Below, one piece after another: positions 1-6,162 of a DNA stretch of 9,669 nt; the first letter of the stretch is position 1, and each line of letters begins with the position of its first letter. The position numbers and the translations under genes are program-made. Source of the stretch: Thermoanaerobaculia bacterium (lineage in GTDB: Bacteria > Acidobacteriota > Thermoanaerobaculia > UBA5066). The stretch lies in NCBI GenBank assembly GCA_023717585.1, contig JAMQPJ010000380.1, positions 1 through 9,669 of the forward strand. Reading direction: 5' to 3'. A model generated the notes under the pieces. It had not been told where the DNA came from. It searched no databases and saw only the letters and a list, made by a program, of their open reading frames with translations.

Positions 1-806
1 GGCGGCCGTGTCGTCCACGGTTTCACCCGGGTAACCGGCGCGCGGCCGCGGGGCGGTGCCGGACGGATCGCCCGGAGTGCCATGACTTCCTCGGGAGACA
101 GGTCCCGGAACGCCCCCGGAGGAAGTTTCGCGTCGCGGATCGGGCCGATCGCGACGCGGCGGAGCTTCGTGACGGGATGGCCGACGAGGTCGAACATGCG
201 GCGCACCTGGCGCGAGCGCCCCTCGCCGAGCGTCACCTTGAGCCATGCGTTGCCCCCGGCCCCGTTCTTCTCGGGGGTCGTTCTCTCGAGCTCGATCGCG
301 GCGGGCGACGTCCGCGCGCCGTCGTCGGGGAGCGTGACGCCCTTCCTGAGGCGCTCGAGCTGCGCGGGCGTCGGCACGCCGGAGACCTTGACCTCGTATT
401 CCTTCCGGCAGCCGCCCGAGGGATGCGTGAGCTTGTGCACGAGCGGGCCGTCGTCGGTGAGGATGAGAAGCCCTTCGGATTCCACGTCGAGCCTTCCCAC
501 GGCCACGACCCGCTCTCCGACGCGGCCTTTCAGCAGCTCGAACACGGTCGGGATGCCGCCCGGATCTTCGCGAGTGACGATGAGGCCTCTCGGCTTGTTC
601 ATGAGGATGTAGCGCCGCGCGACCGCGATGCGCACGAGCTTCCCATCCACCTTGACGTGGTCCTTCGCGATGTCCGCCTTGACGCCGAGCTCCTTCACCT
701 TGTGGCCGTTCACCGTGACCCGGCCCTCGAGGATGATCTGCTCGGCCGCGCGGCGCGAGGCGATGCCGGCGGCGGAGAGGATTTTCTGGAGACGCTCGGC
801 GGTCAT
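1..806 (-). CDS. rluB: RsuA/RluB-family rRNA pseudouridine synthase (3' end beyond window)
   Basis: Isomerises a specific uridine in ribosomal RNA to pseudouridine; RluB members act on 23S rRNA in the peptidyl-transferase region. About 268 residues are visible and the frame is still open at base 1. An S4 RNA-binding domain fills residues 1-60 (MTAERLQKILSAAGIASRR, then the EGRVTVNG turn). The catalytic domain follows, starting YILMNKPRGL near 66, with the signature GRLD at 104-107 (catalytic Asp107) in the context VGRLDVESEGLL. A GEGRSRQVRRMF motif lies near 200. The tail after about 240 is Pro/Arg-rich, as in RluB and many long relatives. ATG at 806-804 is chosen because the S4 domain begins at once; no clear Shine-Dalgarno precedes it. 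It lies 84 bases downstream of scpB, a usual partner. RluB rather than RsuA is inferred from the scpA-scpB context. Confidence 0.93.
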   Translation of the reverse strand, partial: MTAERLQKILSAAGIASRRAAEQIILEGRVTVNGHKVKELGVKADIAKDHVKVDGKLVRIAVARRYILMNKPRGLIVTREDPGGIPTVFELLKGRVGERVVAVGRLDVESEGLLILTDDGPLVHKLTHPSGGCRKEYEVKVSGVPTPAQLERLRKGVTLPDDGARTSPAAIELERTTPEKNGAGGNAWLKVTLGEGRSRQVRRMFDLVGHPVTKLRRVAIGPIRDAKLPPGAFRDLSPEEVMALRAIRPAPPRGRAPVTRVKPWTTRP

Positions 807-890
807 GGGATATCTGCGAAGAGAACGAGAGAAAGAAAGATCTGCTTAGAAGGTAATAGAGCTCGGCACCGTCCTGTCCTATTAACCATT
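807..890 (-). promoter_or_regulatory. scpB-rluB spacer with possible weak promoter
   Basis: This 84-base gap is noticeably more AT-rich than the genes around it and is the only real space inside the downstream half of the cluster. On the minus strand there is an AGGACA (880-875), a 16-base spacer and TATTAC (858-853), each matching four of six bases of the sigma-70 consensus. This would give a leader of roughly 40 bases before the ATG at 806. A pyrimidine-rich tract follows (about 842-820). No rho-independent hairpin with a T run is present, so read-through from scpB is equally possible. The promoter call is weak. Confidence 0.28.
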
Positions 891-1490
891 CTAAGAATCT
901 CCATCTTCGTTCTTCTCTTCAACAGCATTCTGCTCCGGAAACAATTCGGTCTGCGCCGTGTTCGTCTCGATGCCGTAGAGCGCGTCGAGGTCCTCGGGGC
1001 GCGGGAGGTCCTTCAGGTCGGCCAGGCCGAAGTGGACGAGGAATTCCTTCGAGGTCTTGTAGAGGAACGGGGTCCCGACGACTTCCTTGCGGCCGGCCGT
1101 CGTGATGAGTTTCTTGTCGAGGAGGGTGCGCAGCGAGGACGCCGAGTTGACGCCGCGAAGCTCCGCGATCTCGGGCGCCGTGACCGGCTGCCTGTAGGCC
1201 ACGATCGACAGCACCTCGAGACTGGCGATCGAGAGCTTGTTCCGGCCCTCGAGCCCGAGGAGGCTGCGGACGGGCTGGTCGAACTCGTTGCGCGAGACGA
1301 GTCGCGCGCCGCCGGCGACACGGTCGACGCGGACGCCGCGCCCATCGGCCTCGCAGGCCTTTTCGAGCGCGTCGAGAGCCGCCTCGACCTCCTGCTTCGT
1401 GATTTCCGCGGCCTCGGCGAGCCGCTCGACGGTCGCGGGCTTGCCGGACGCGAAGAGCAAGGCCTCGAGGAGCGCGACGTGCGTGGTCAC
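891..1490 (-). CDS. scpB: Segregation and condensation protein B (ScpB)
   Basis: ScpB is the winged-helix (kite) subunit that dimerises and binds the central part of the kleisin ScpA, completing the SMC-ScpAB condensin that organises and segregates the nucleoid. The protein has 199 residues, normal for the family. The N-terminal winged-helix domain has the typical opening VALLEALLFASGKPATVERLAE (residues 5-26). The second holds SIASLEVLSIVAYRQPVT (87-104), then the EIAELRGVNS recognition region and GRKEVVGTPFLYKTSKEFL (133-151). The tail after about 170 is acidic and probably disordered. The GTG start at 1490-1488 overlaps the scpA stop as GTGA. A GAGG lies about 10 bases upstream. The frame stays open further upstream to 1895, but that part is antisense-frame noise over scpA and not ScpB-like. 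Translational coupling to scpA is inferred from the overlap. Confidence 0.96.
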   Translation of the reverse strand: MTTHVALLEALLFASGKPATVERLAEAAEITKQEVEAALDALEKACEADGRGVRVDRVAGGARLVSRNEFDQPVRSLLGLEGRNKLSIASLEVLSIVAYRQPVTAPEIAELRGVNSASSLRTLLDKKLITTAGRKEVVGTPFLYKTSKEFLVHFGLADLKDLPRPEDLDALYGIETNTAQTELFPEQNAVEEKNEDGDS

Positions 1491-2299
1491 CGGTAGGCGT
1501 CCTCGTAGCCCTCGAGGGACGTCGATTCGCCAGTCGGCTCGAGATAGATTTCGTTGAATTCGCCGTCCTGGCTCGCGCGGACGACGCGGAGCCTCAGGAG
1601 CTCGAGGACGGCCAGGAAGATGGCGATCGCCTCGCCGCGTCCGGAGAGCCCGCGGAACACGTCCGAGAGCGGTACGGGGCGGTCTCCGGCCTTCACGCGG
1701 CCGAGCATCTGCTCCATCTTCTCCTTGATCGAGAACTTCTGGTGCGTGATCTCCATCGAGGGCGGATGCTGGGCGCGGTATCGGTCGACGGCGCCCCTGA
1801 AGAAGGTCAGGAGATCGAAGAGCGAGACCTCCGAGAGGTCCGTCTCCTCCGCCTCCCCCTCCCCGATCCCGATTCGGGCGGGCGGGCGGCTCCACAGCCC
1901 CAGCCGGAGGGCCTCCATCTCGTGCAGCGACTCGGCGACGCCTTTGTACTTGCGGTACTCGAGGAGGCGCCTCACGAGCTCGTCGCGCGGGTCCTCCGCC
2001 GGCTCGCCCTCCCCGGCGGGAGCGCGCGGCAGCACCAGCTGCGACTTGATCTGGAGGAGCATCGCCTCGACGTAGAGGAACTCCGCCGCGACCTCGAGGT
2101 CGAGCTCGACCATGAGGACGATGTACTCGTGGTACTGCCGGCAGATGGTGGCGACCGGCAGATTGCGGAGGTCCACCTCGTTCTTCCGGATGAGGTGGAG
2201 GAGCAGGTCCAGAGGCCCCTCGAACATCGGCAGCTTCACCGGGTAGGGCTGCATGAGGTCCGCGCCGGCGGGGACGGGGATGCGAATGCCTTCAGCCAT
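1487..2299 (-). CDS. scpA: Segregation and condensation protein A (ScpA kleisin)
   Basis: ScpA is the kleisin that bridges the two SMC heads and carries the ScpB dimer. The protein is 270 residues, close to the usual 230-270. The family opening is clear: YPVKLPMFEGPLDLLLHLIR (19-38), followed by VDLRNLPVATICRQYHEYI and the helix LDLEVAAEFLYVEAMLLQIKS that contacts the SMC neck. The middle is charged. The C-terminal winged helix (about 195-262) includes FRGLSGRGEAIAIFLAVLELLRLR and ends FNEIYLEP. ATG at 2299-2297 is only 2 bases after the trpS stop, which favours it. An internal ATG at 2254 would drop 15 non-conserved residues and cannot be excluded. Neither has a strong Shine-Dalgarno, so coupling to trpS is likely. 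It overlaps scpB by four bases. No smc gene lies in the window. Confidence 0.96.
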   Translation of the reverse strand: MAEGIRIPVPAGADLMQPYPVKLPMFEGPLDLLLHLIRKNEVDLRNLPVATICRQYHEYIVLMVELDLEVAAEFLYVEAMLLQIKSQLVLPRAPAGEGEPAEDPRDELVRRLLEYRKYKGVAESLHEMEALRLGLWSRPPARIGIGEGEAEETDLSEVSLFDLLTFFRGAVDRYRAQHPPSMEITHQKFSIKEKMEQMLGRVKAGDRPVPLSDVFRGLSGRGEAIAIFLAVLELLRLRVVRASQDGEFNEIYLEPTGESTSLEGYEDAYR

Positions 2300-2301
2300 C
2301 C

Positions 2302-3297
2302 CTACAGCAGCCCCATGGCATCGGAGACTCTTTCCATCGTCTCCGAAGCAATGTTTCTCGCTCTCTCGTTCCCGCTCTCCAGAACGTCCTTCACGTATCC
2401 CGGTTTCGCGACGATCTCCGCGCGCTTCTGGCGGGCCGGCTCCATCGCGGCGTTCATGTTGCGGATGAGGTGCTTCTTGCAGTCCACGCAGCCGCGCGCC
2501 GCCATGCGGCATTCGAAGTCCACCTGCTTCTGCTCTTCCGGCGGCGAATAGAGGACGTGGAAGGGATAGAGGTTGCAGACGTCGGGGTTGCCCGGGTCGG
2601 CGCGGCGCGCGCGGCCGGGGTCCGTGACCATGCTCATGACCTTCTTCTCGACGTCGGCCGCCGAGTCGGACAGGGCGATCGTGTTGTCGTAGCTCTTGGA
2701 CATCTTCCGGCCGTCGAGGCCCGGCACTTTGGGCGTCGCCGTGAAGAGCGCCTTCGGCTCGGGGAAAACATCGCCATAGAAGCCGTTGAAGCGCCGGACG
2801 ATCTCGCGGCAGATCTCGAGGTGGCTCTCCTGGTCCTTGCCGACGGGCACGCAGTGCGCCCGATAGAGCGCGATGTCGGCCGTCATGAGAACCGGATAGC
2901 CGAGAAACCCGAACGTCCCGAGATCCCGCTCCCGGAGCTGTTCGATCAGCTCCTTGTACGTCGGCACGCGCTCCAGCCAGCCGAGCGGAGTGATCATCCC
3001 GAAGACGAGCGCCAGCTCCGCCGTCTGCGGCACGCGCGACTGCACGAAGATGACGGACTTCTCCGGGTCGAGGCCCACGGAGAGCCAGTCCGTCACGGCC
3101 TCGAGCGTCGACTCGCGGATCGTGGACGTGTCCGCGTAGTCGGTCGTGAGCGCGTGGAGATCGGCGACGAAATAGCGGCAGTCGTAATCGGCCTGCAGGT
3201 CCACCCAGTTCTTCACGGCGCCCCAGTAGTTTCCGAGGTGGACACGGCCGGTCGGACGGAGACCGGAGAGGACGATTTTCCTGGAAGGAAGAGCCAT
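2302..3297 (-). CDS. trpS: Tryptophanyl-tRNA synthetase (TrpS)
   Basis: This class I aminoacyl-tRNA synthetase attaches tryptophan to tRNA-Trp in the cytoplasm. The protein has 331 residues, matching the usual 330-340. The Rossmann-fold signatures are both present: the HIGH-like motif TGRVHLGNYWG (His20 to Asn23) and the perfect KMSKS at 198-202 in GRKMSKSYDN. Between them are YPVLMTADIALYRA and VPVGKDQESHLE, typical of bacterial TrpS. The C-terminal helical region carries ARGCVDCKKHLIRNM, a cysteine-containing stretch shared by many bacterial enzymes. ATG at 3297-3295 is preferred: GAGG sits five bases upstream, and it overlaps the M50 stop by one base (TGATG). A GTG at 3312 would add five residues and cannot be ruled out. 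It is followed after 2 bases by scpA, in a common bacterial gene order. Confidence 0.98.
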   Translation of the reverse strand: MALPSRKIVLSGLRPTGRVHLGNYWGAVKNWVDLQADYDCRYFVADLHALTTDYADTSTIRESTLEAVTDWLSVGLDPEKSVIFVQSRVPQTAELALVFGMITPLGWLERVPTYKELIEQLRERDLGTFGFLGYPVLMTADIALYRAHCVPVGKDQESHLEICREIVRRFNGFYGDVFPEPKALFTATPKVPGLDGRKMSKSYDNTIALSDSAADVEKKVMSMVTDPGRARRADPGNPDVCNLYPFHVLYSPPEEQKQVDFECRMAARGCVDCKKHLIRNMNAAMEPARQKRAEIVAKPGYVKDVLESGNERARNIASETMERVSDAMGLL

Positions 3298-3938
3298 CAG
3301 GACCTCAGCCACCCGATCACCACGCCCTGTACGGGACGCATGATGAACCCGAGAACGCCGGTGAACATGAGGACGACGAGGATGACGAAACCATAGCGCC
3401 TCAGAAAGATGACCGCCGGGAAGGCGGAAGCGGGCACGAGGCTTTCGACGACGCCGAATCCGTCGAGCGGAGGAACGGGGAGGAGGTTGAAGATGGCCAA
3501 CGAAACGTTCACGAGGACGGAGAGGCCGAAGATCAGCGAGAGCGGATACAGGGGGCTGGCTTTCGAAGGAATCTCGACGCCCTTAAGCAGTGCGAACCCC
3601 GCCCCGAAGCAGAGGGCGAGAAGCAGGTTCGAGAGCGGCCCCGCCGCCGAAACGAGGAGGTTGGCCCGGCGCGGATTCGGGACGCCGCGGAGCGAGACCG
3701 GAACGGGTCGCGCCCAGCCGAAGACGGGCAGTCCCGAAAAGGCGAGCATCGCCGGGAAGAGGAGGCTGCCGATCGGGTCGAGGTGCTTGAGGGGATTCAT
3801 CGTGATGCGCCCCAGGTCCCGCGCCGTGTTGTCGCCGCACTTCATCGCCACGTAGCCGTGGGCCGACTCGTGGAACGAGACGGCGAACAGCAGCACCACG
3901 ATCTGGATGACGATTTCGAGCGTTTTTTGGGGGTCCAC
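3297..3938 (-). CDS. Site-2-protease-like M50 family membrane zinc metalloprotease
   Basis: This is an integral-membrane zinc protease of the short M50B type that is often found next to trpS or scpA. Such proteins cleave substrates within the membrane; the substrate of this subgroup is generally unknown. The protein has 213 residues and mostly hydrophobic helices. The zinc-binding HESAH is at 23-27 inside the first membrane segment (His23, Glu24, His27), and the third ligand motif NLLPVPPLDG is at 151-160 (Asp159). The intervening NPRRANLLVSAAGPLSNLLLA (about 88-108) is also typical. There is no PDZ domain, so this is not an RseP-type enzyme. The start is GTG at 3938-3936 with GAAGG four bases upstream. 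The stop is fused to the trpS start as TGATG, so the two are probably translated together. All key residues are present, so it should be active. Confidence 0.93.
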   Translation of the reverse strand: MDPQKTLEIVIQIVVLLFAVSFHESAHGYVAMKCGDNTARDLGRITMNPLKHLDPIGSLLFPAMLAFSGLPVFGWARPVPVSLRGVPNPRRANLLVSAAGPLSNLLLALCFGAGFALLKGVEIPSKASPLYPLSLIFGLSVLVNVSLAIFNLLPVPPLDGFGVVESLVPASAFPAVIFLRRYGFVILVVLMFTGVLGFIMRPVQGVVIGWLRS

Positions 3939-3949
3939 GGCGCCTTCGG

Positions 3950-3966
3950 GCGCGGCTTCACCGCGC
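3950..3966 (-). other. Small hairpin upstream of the M50 gene
   Basis: The 50-base gap between the upstream unknown gene (stop at 3989) and the M50 start codon holds a perfect six-base-pair stem (GCGCGG with CCGCGC) with a five-base loop. It ends 12 bases before the GTG, just upstream of the probable Shine-Dalgarno. No T run follows. It may be a weak attenuator, or it may simply reflect high G+C; no promoter was recognised here. Confidence 0.3.
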
Positions 3967-3988
3967 GGTCGCGGATGTTAACCCGGGA

Positions 3989-4633
3989 TCAACGATCGCG
4001 GGACCGAAGCCATTGAATGATCCCGATCGCGGCGACCGCGATCACGAGCGCCTTCAGGATGGGGCCGCTCGGGTTCCGCTTCTCCTCCCGGACGAAGACG
4101 GACCGGGAGAACTGAACGAACTCCGCCGGCTCCTGGGGCGAGAGCGTGACACATTCGGTCAGGTACCCGCGCGTCTTCCGTCCCACGTATCCGTAGAGGT
4201 AGGCGGTGGCGTCGGCGGAGGTGAGCTCGTAACGGAACCGGTACGAGCCGGGCCAGGGAATGTCCGACCGCTCGTATTGAGGGCGGGCGATCACCCATCG
4301 ATCGTCGGGCATGCTCTTCCTGACCTCCCGGATGAAGTCGTCCATCTCTCCGGCGTTGAGCGGCTTCACGGGCTGCCGCGTGACCAGGAAGGCGAGGAAC
4401 ATGTCCCTCTCGTTCATTCTGTTGACGCACTGGAACGCTTCCAGCTTCGCCGCCTTGACGCCCTCGAGGCGCGACCACAACCACATCGCTCCCGGCGCCC
4501 GCACGGTCGCGCCCGCCCAACGGACCTCAAGGGTCGTCCCGGTGATCAGGAAATCCTCGATCTCCTTGTCAGCGGCGTGCGCGGACGACGCGACGAGGAA
4601 CAGAGCCGCCACGCTACCGCGCAGGATCCGCAT
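3989..4633 (-). CDS. Exported protein of unknown function with C-terminal membrane anchor
   Basis: I do not recognise a family. With the ATG at 4633-4631 the 214-residue product begins with a textbook signal peptide: MRILRG, then a hydrophobic core, and a likely signal-peptidase cut after SSAHA (about residue 20). The body (about 21-183) is a mixed alpha/beta region with two cysteines (QCVNR, ECVTL) and a tyrosine-rich strand AYLYGYVGRK. Near the end ILKALVIAVAAIGIIQWL is a single membrane helix followed by the basic tail RSRDR. This predicts type I topology: outside body, short cytoplasmic tail. An ATG at 4663 would add ten charged residues before the signal peptide and is less likely. It is divergent from the rhomboid gene with a 38-base gap and precedes the M50 gene by 50 bases. 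Its role is unknown; an anchored or proteolytically released envelope protein is an inference. Confidence 0.8.
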   Translation of the reverse strand: MRILRGSVAALFLVASSAHAADKEIEDFLITGTTLEVRWAGATVRAPGAMWLWSRLEGVKAAKLEAFQCVNRMNERDMFLAFLVTRQPVKPLNAGEMDDFIREVRKSMPDDRWVIARPQYERSDIPWPGSYRFRYELTSADATAYLYGYVGRKTRGYLTECVTLSPQEPAEFVQFSRSVFVREEKRNPSGPILKALVIAVAAIGIIQWLRSRDR

Positions 4634-4671
4634 CCGTTCACCCCGCGTTTCGGAGAGAATCATATCCTCGA
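4634..4671. promoter_or_regulatory. Short divergent intergenic region with a possible minus-strand -10 box
   Basis: Only 38 bases separate the start of the exported protein (minus) from the rhomboid start (plus). On the minus strand TATGAT at 4664-4659 matches the sigma-70 -10 box at five of six bases and would place transcription start near 4652, about 20 bases before the ATG at 4633. No good -35 is visible. For the plus-strand gene I see no convincing promoter. GGAGAG at 4652-4657 is 14 bases from its ATG, too far for a standard ribosome site. Confidence 0.33.
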
Positions 4672-6138
4672 ATGCTGATTCTCCCCGTCGGCCTCGAGAA
4701 CAGCGAGGTCCGCCGCCAGCCCTGGGTTTCGATCGCGATCATCGGGCTGATGATCGCGGGGTTTCTCGTGTTGGGCCCTCCGTCGTGGGGAAGCGAATGG
4801 GGCCTTCGCGTCGAATCGCAGGTGCGTGCGATCGAGGACTTCCTCCTGCAGCATCCCCATCTGGCGGCCTCGCCGGACATCGAGCCGCTTCTCTCGGACG
4901 GCGTGCGGGTGGAGCTCGAACGGCTGCGCATATCCGGGACGGGGGTCGAGACCGGATTCCTGAGTTTCGTGCTCGAGGGGAAGAAGCACGAGCTGAAGAT
5001 CCTGGAAGGGGAGCTGAGGTCGGGCCTCAAGGAGGCGCCGGCCTGGCGATTCGGCTTCGTTCCCGCGCGGCCGAACGTGGCCGACGCCATCACGTCGATG
5101 TTCCTCCACGGGGGATGGCTGCACCTGGTCGGCAACCTCCTCTTCTTCTTCGCGATGGGGCCGTTTCTCGAGGATGTCTACGGACGCGTGCTCTTCACGC
5201 TGCTCTACTTCTCCGCGGGCATCGCGGCCGCGCTCGTGCACGGCGCCCAATCATCCGGCTCACAGGTACCGCTGATAGGCGCTTCAGGCGCGATCGCCGG
5301 AGTCATGGGGGCGTTTCTCGTGCGTCTCGGGACCTCCCGCATCCGGTTTCTCTTTCTGCCGATCGTCTTTCTTCCCTTCATCCGGGTCAGGTTTGCGATG
5401 CGGGCGGCCGTCGTGCTGCCCTTCTGGTTTGCGGAACAGGCCTTGCTGGCCGCGAAGGTGCCCGAGGGGCCCGGCGGTGTCGCGTTCTGGGCGCACATAG
5501 GGGGCTTCGTCTTCGGGATCGCGGCGGCCGTTTTGATCCGCGCCGCGCGCCTGGAAGAGCGGTGGGTGGATCCCGCCATCCAGAAGGAGATCTCGTGGAG
5601 CCAGCACCCCGCGCTCGTCCGCGCCGGCGAGGCCCGCTTCGGCAGGAATTTCGAGACGGCGCAGCGCGAGCTCGCCACTGTTCTCCGCGAGCAGCCGGAC
5701 AACGTGGACGCGCTGCGACTGGCGTTCGACCTCGCGCTCGACGAGCACCGGGGTCCCGATGCGGTACGCGCCGCCGACCGTCTTCTGCCGGTCTACTTGC
5801 GGATGGGAGAGGCCCAGCTGGCTCGGGCCCTCGTCTTCGACGTGATGGGCGCCGCGCGTGAGAGCCTGACCCCGCGCTTCGGCGTCGCGGCAGCGCGCTT
5901 TCTCGAGAAGGAGGGTGAGACGGCCGAGGCGCTCGACCTGGATGAAACCGTCGCGTCCCGCTTCCCGACCGACCCTGCCGCGCTGCAGGCACTCGTCCGC
6001 ATCGTCGCGATGCGGCGTGAGCGCGGGGACGAGGCCGGCCTCGCCCGTGCCCTCGAGACCGCGCGTCGCCATCCGAATTTCTCTCCCGAATGGGAGGTCG
6101 CGTTCCACGCGGGCGGACCGGGGCGGGGACGGTCGTGA
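4672..6138 (+). CDS. Rhomboid intramembrane serine protease with C-terminal TPR-like domain
   Basis: Rhomboids cut transmembrane helices with a Ser-His dyad buried in the membrane. The 488-residue protein opens MLILPVGLENSEVRRQPWVS, typical of a bacterial rhomboid N-terminus, then the first membrane helix (about 19-36). An unusually long extracytoplasmic segment (about 37-140) follows, partly charged and helical. The core has FLHGGWLHLVGN (His146, His151, Asn155 for the oxyanion), GASG at 203-206 (catalytic Ser205) and AFWAHIGGFVFG (catalytic His275). All needed residues are present. From about 300 to the end it is soluble, alanine-rich and helical, with repeats of TPR character (for example FETAQRELATVLREQPDNVDAL), probably a cytoplasmic protein-binding module. 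ATG 4672 is the only good start although its ribosome site is weak. It is the sole plus-strand gene here and ends exactly against recG. Confidence 0.93.
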   Translation: MLILPVGLENSEVRRQPWVSIAIIGLMIAGFLVLGPPSWGSEWGLRVESQVRAIEDFLLQHPHLAASPDIEPLLSDGVRVELERLRISGTGVETGFLSFVLEGKKHELKILEGELRSGLKEAPAWRFGFVPARPNVADAITSMFLHGGWLHLVGNLLFFFAMGPFLEDVYGRVLFTLLYFSAGIAAALVHGAQSSGSQVPLIGASGAIAGVMGAFLVRLGTSRIRFLFLPIVFLPFIRVRFAMRAAVVLPFWFAEQALLAAKVPEGPGGVAFWAHIGGFVFGIAAAVLIRAARLEERWVDPAIQKEISWSQHPALVRAGEARFGRNFETAQRELATVLREQPDNVDALRLAFDLALDEHRGPDAVRAADRLLPVYLRMGEAQLARALVFDVMGAARESLTPRFGVAAARFLEKEGETAEALDLDETVASRFPTDPAALQALVRIVAMRRERGDEAGLARALETARRHPNFSPEWEVAFHAGGPGRGRS

Positions 6139-6162
6139 TCAGTCCCCCGCGGGCAGGTCCGC
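6113..6162. terminator. Two-part hairpin over the convergent rhomboid/recG stop codons
   Basis: An outer seven-base inverted repeat, GCGGACC (6113-6119) with GGTCCGC (6156-6162), encloses an inner eight-pair stem, GCGGGGAC (6123-6130) with GTCCCCCGC (6142-6150, one bulged C). The 11-base loop (6131-6141) carries the two abutting stops TGA and TCA. The structure is nearly symmetrical, so it could form in RNA from either strand and serve as a shared terminator. No T run follows on either side, so this is not a classical rho-independent terminator. Function is inferred. Confidence 0.45.

Noticed and set aside
888..898. Inverted repeat ATTCT-A-AGAAT over the scpB stop codon, considered as an operator
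   Set aside because: Too short, with a one-base centre, and located at a coding end rather than a promoter; chance in a locally AT-rich stretch is likely.
177..1496. Long plus-strand open frame of 439 codons opposite the pseudouridine synthase and scpB
   Set aside because: It runs antisense to two confidently identified genes and crosses their boundary; its product is low-complexity Arg/Asp/Leu-rich sequence typical of the reverse frame of high-GC genes.
1490..1895. N-terminal extension of scpB by 135 codons
   Set aside because: The extension overlaps scpA in another frame and is Arg/Pro-rich; ScpB homology begins right after the GTG at 1490, which overlaps the scpA stop.
2470..3396. Plus-strand open frame of 308 codons opposite trpS
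   Set aside because: It is antisense to a canonical trpS with HIGH and KMSKS motifs; composition matches a GC-rich shadow frame and there is no recognisable domain.
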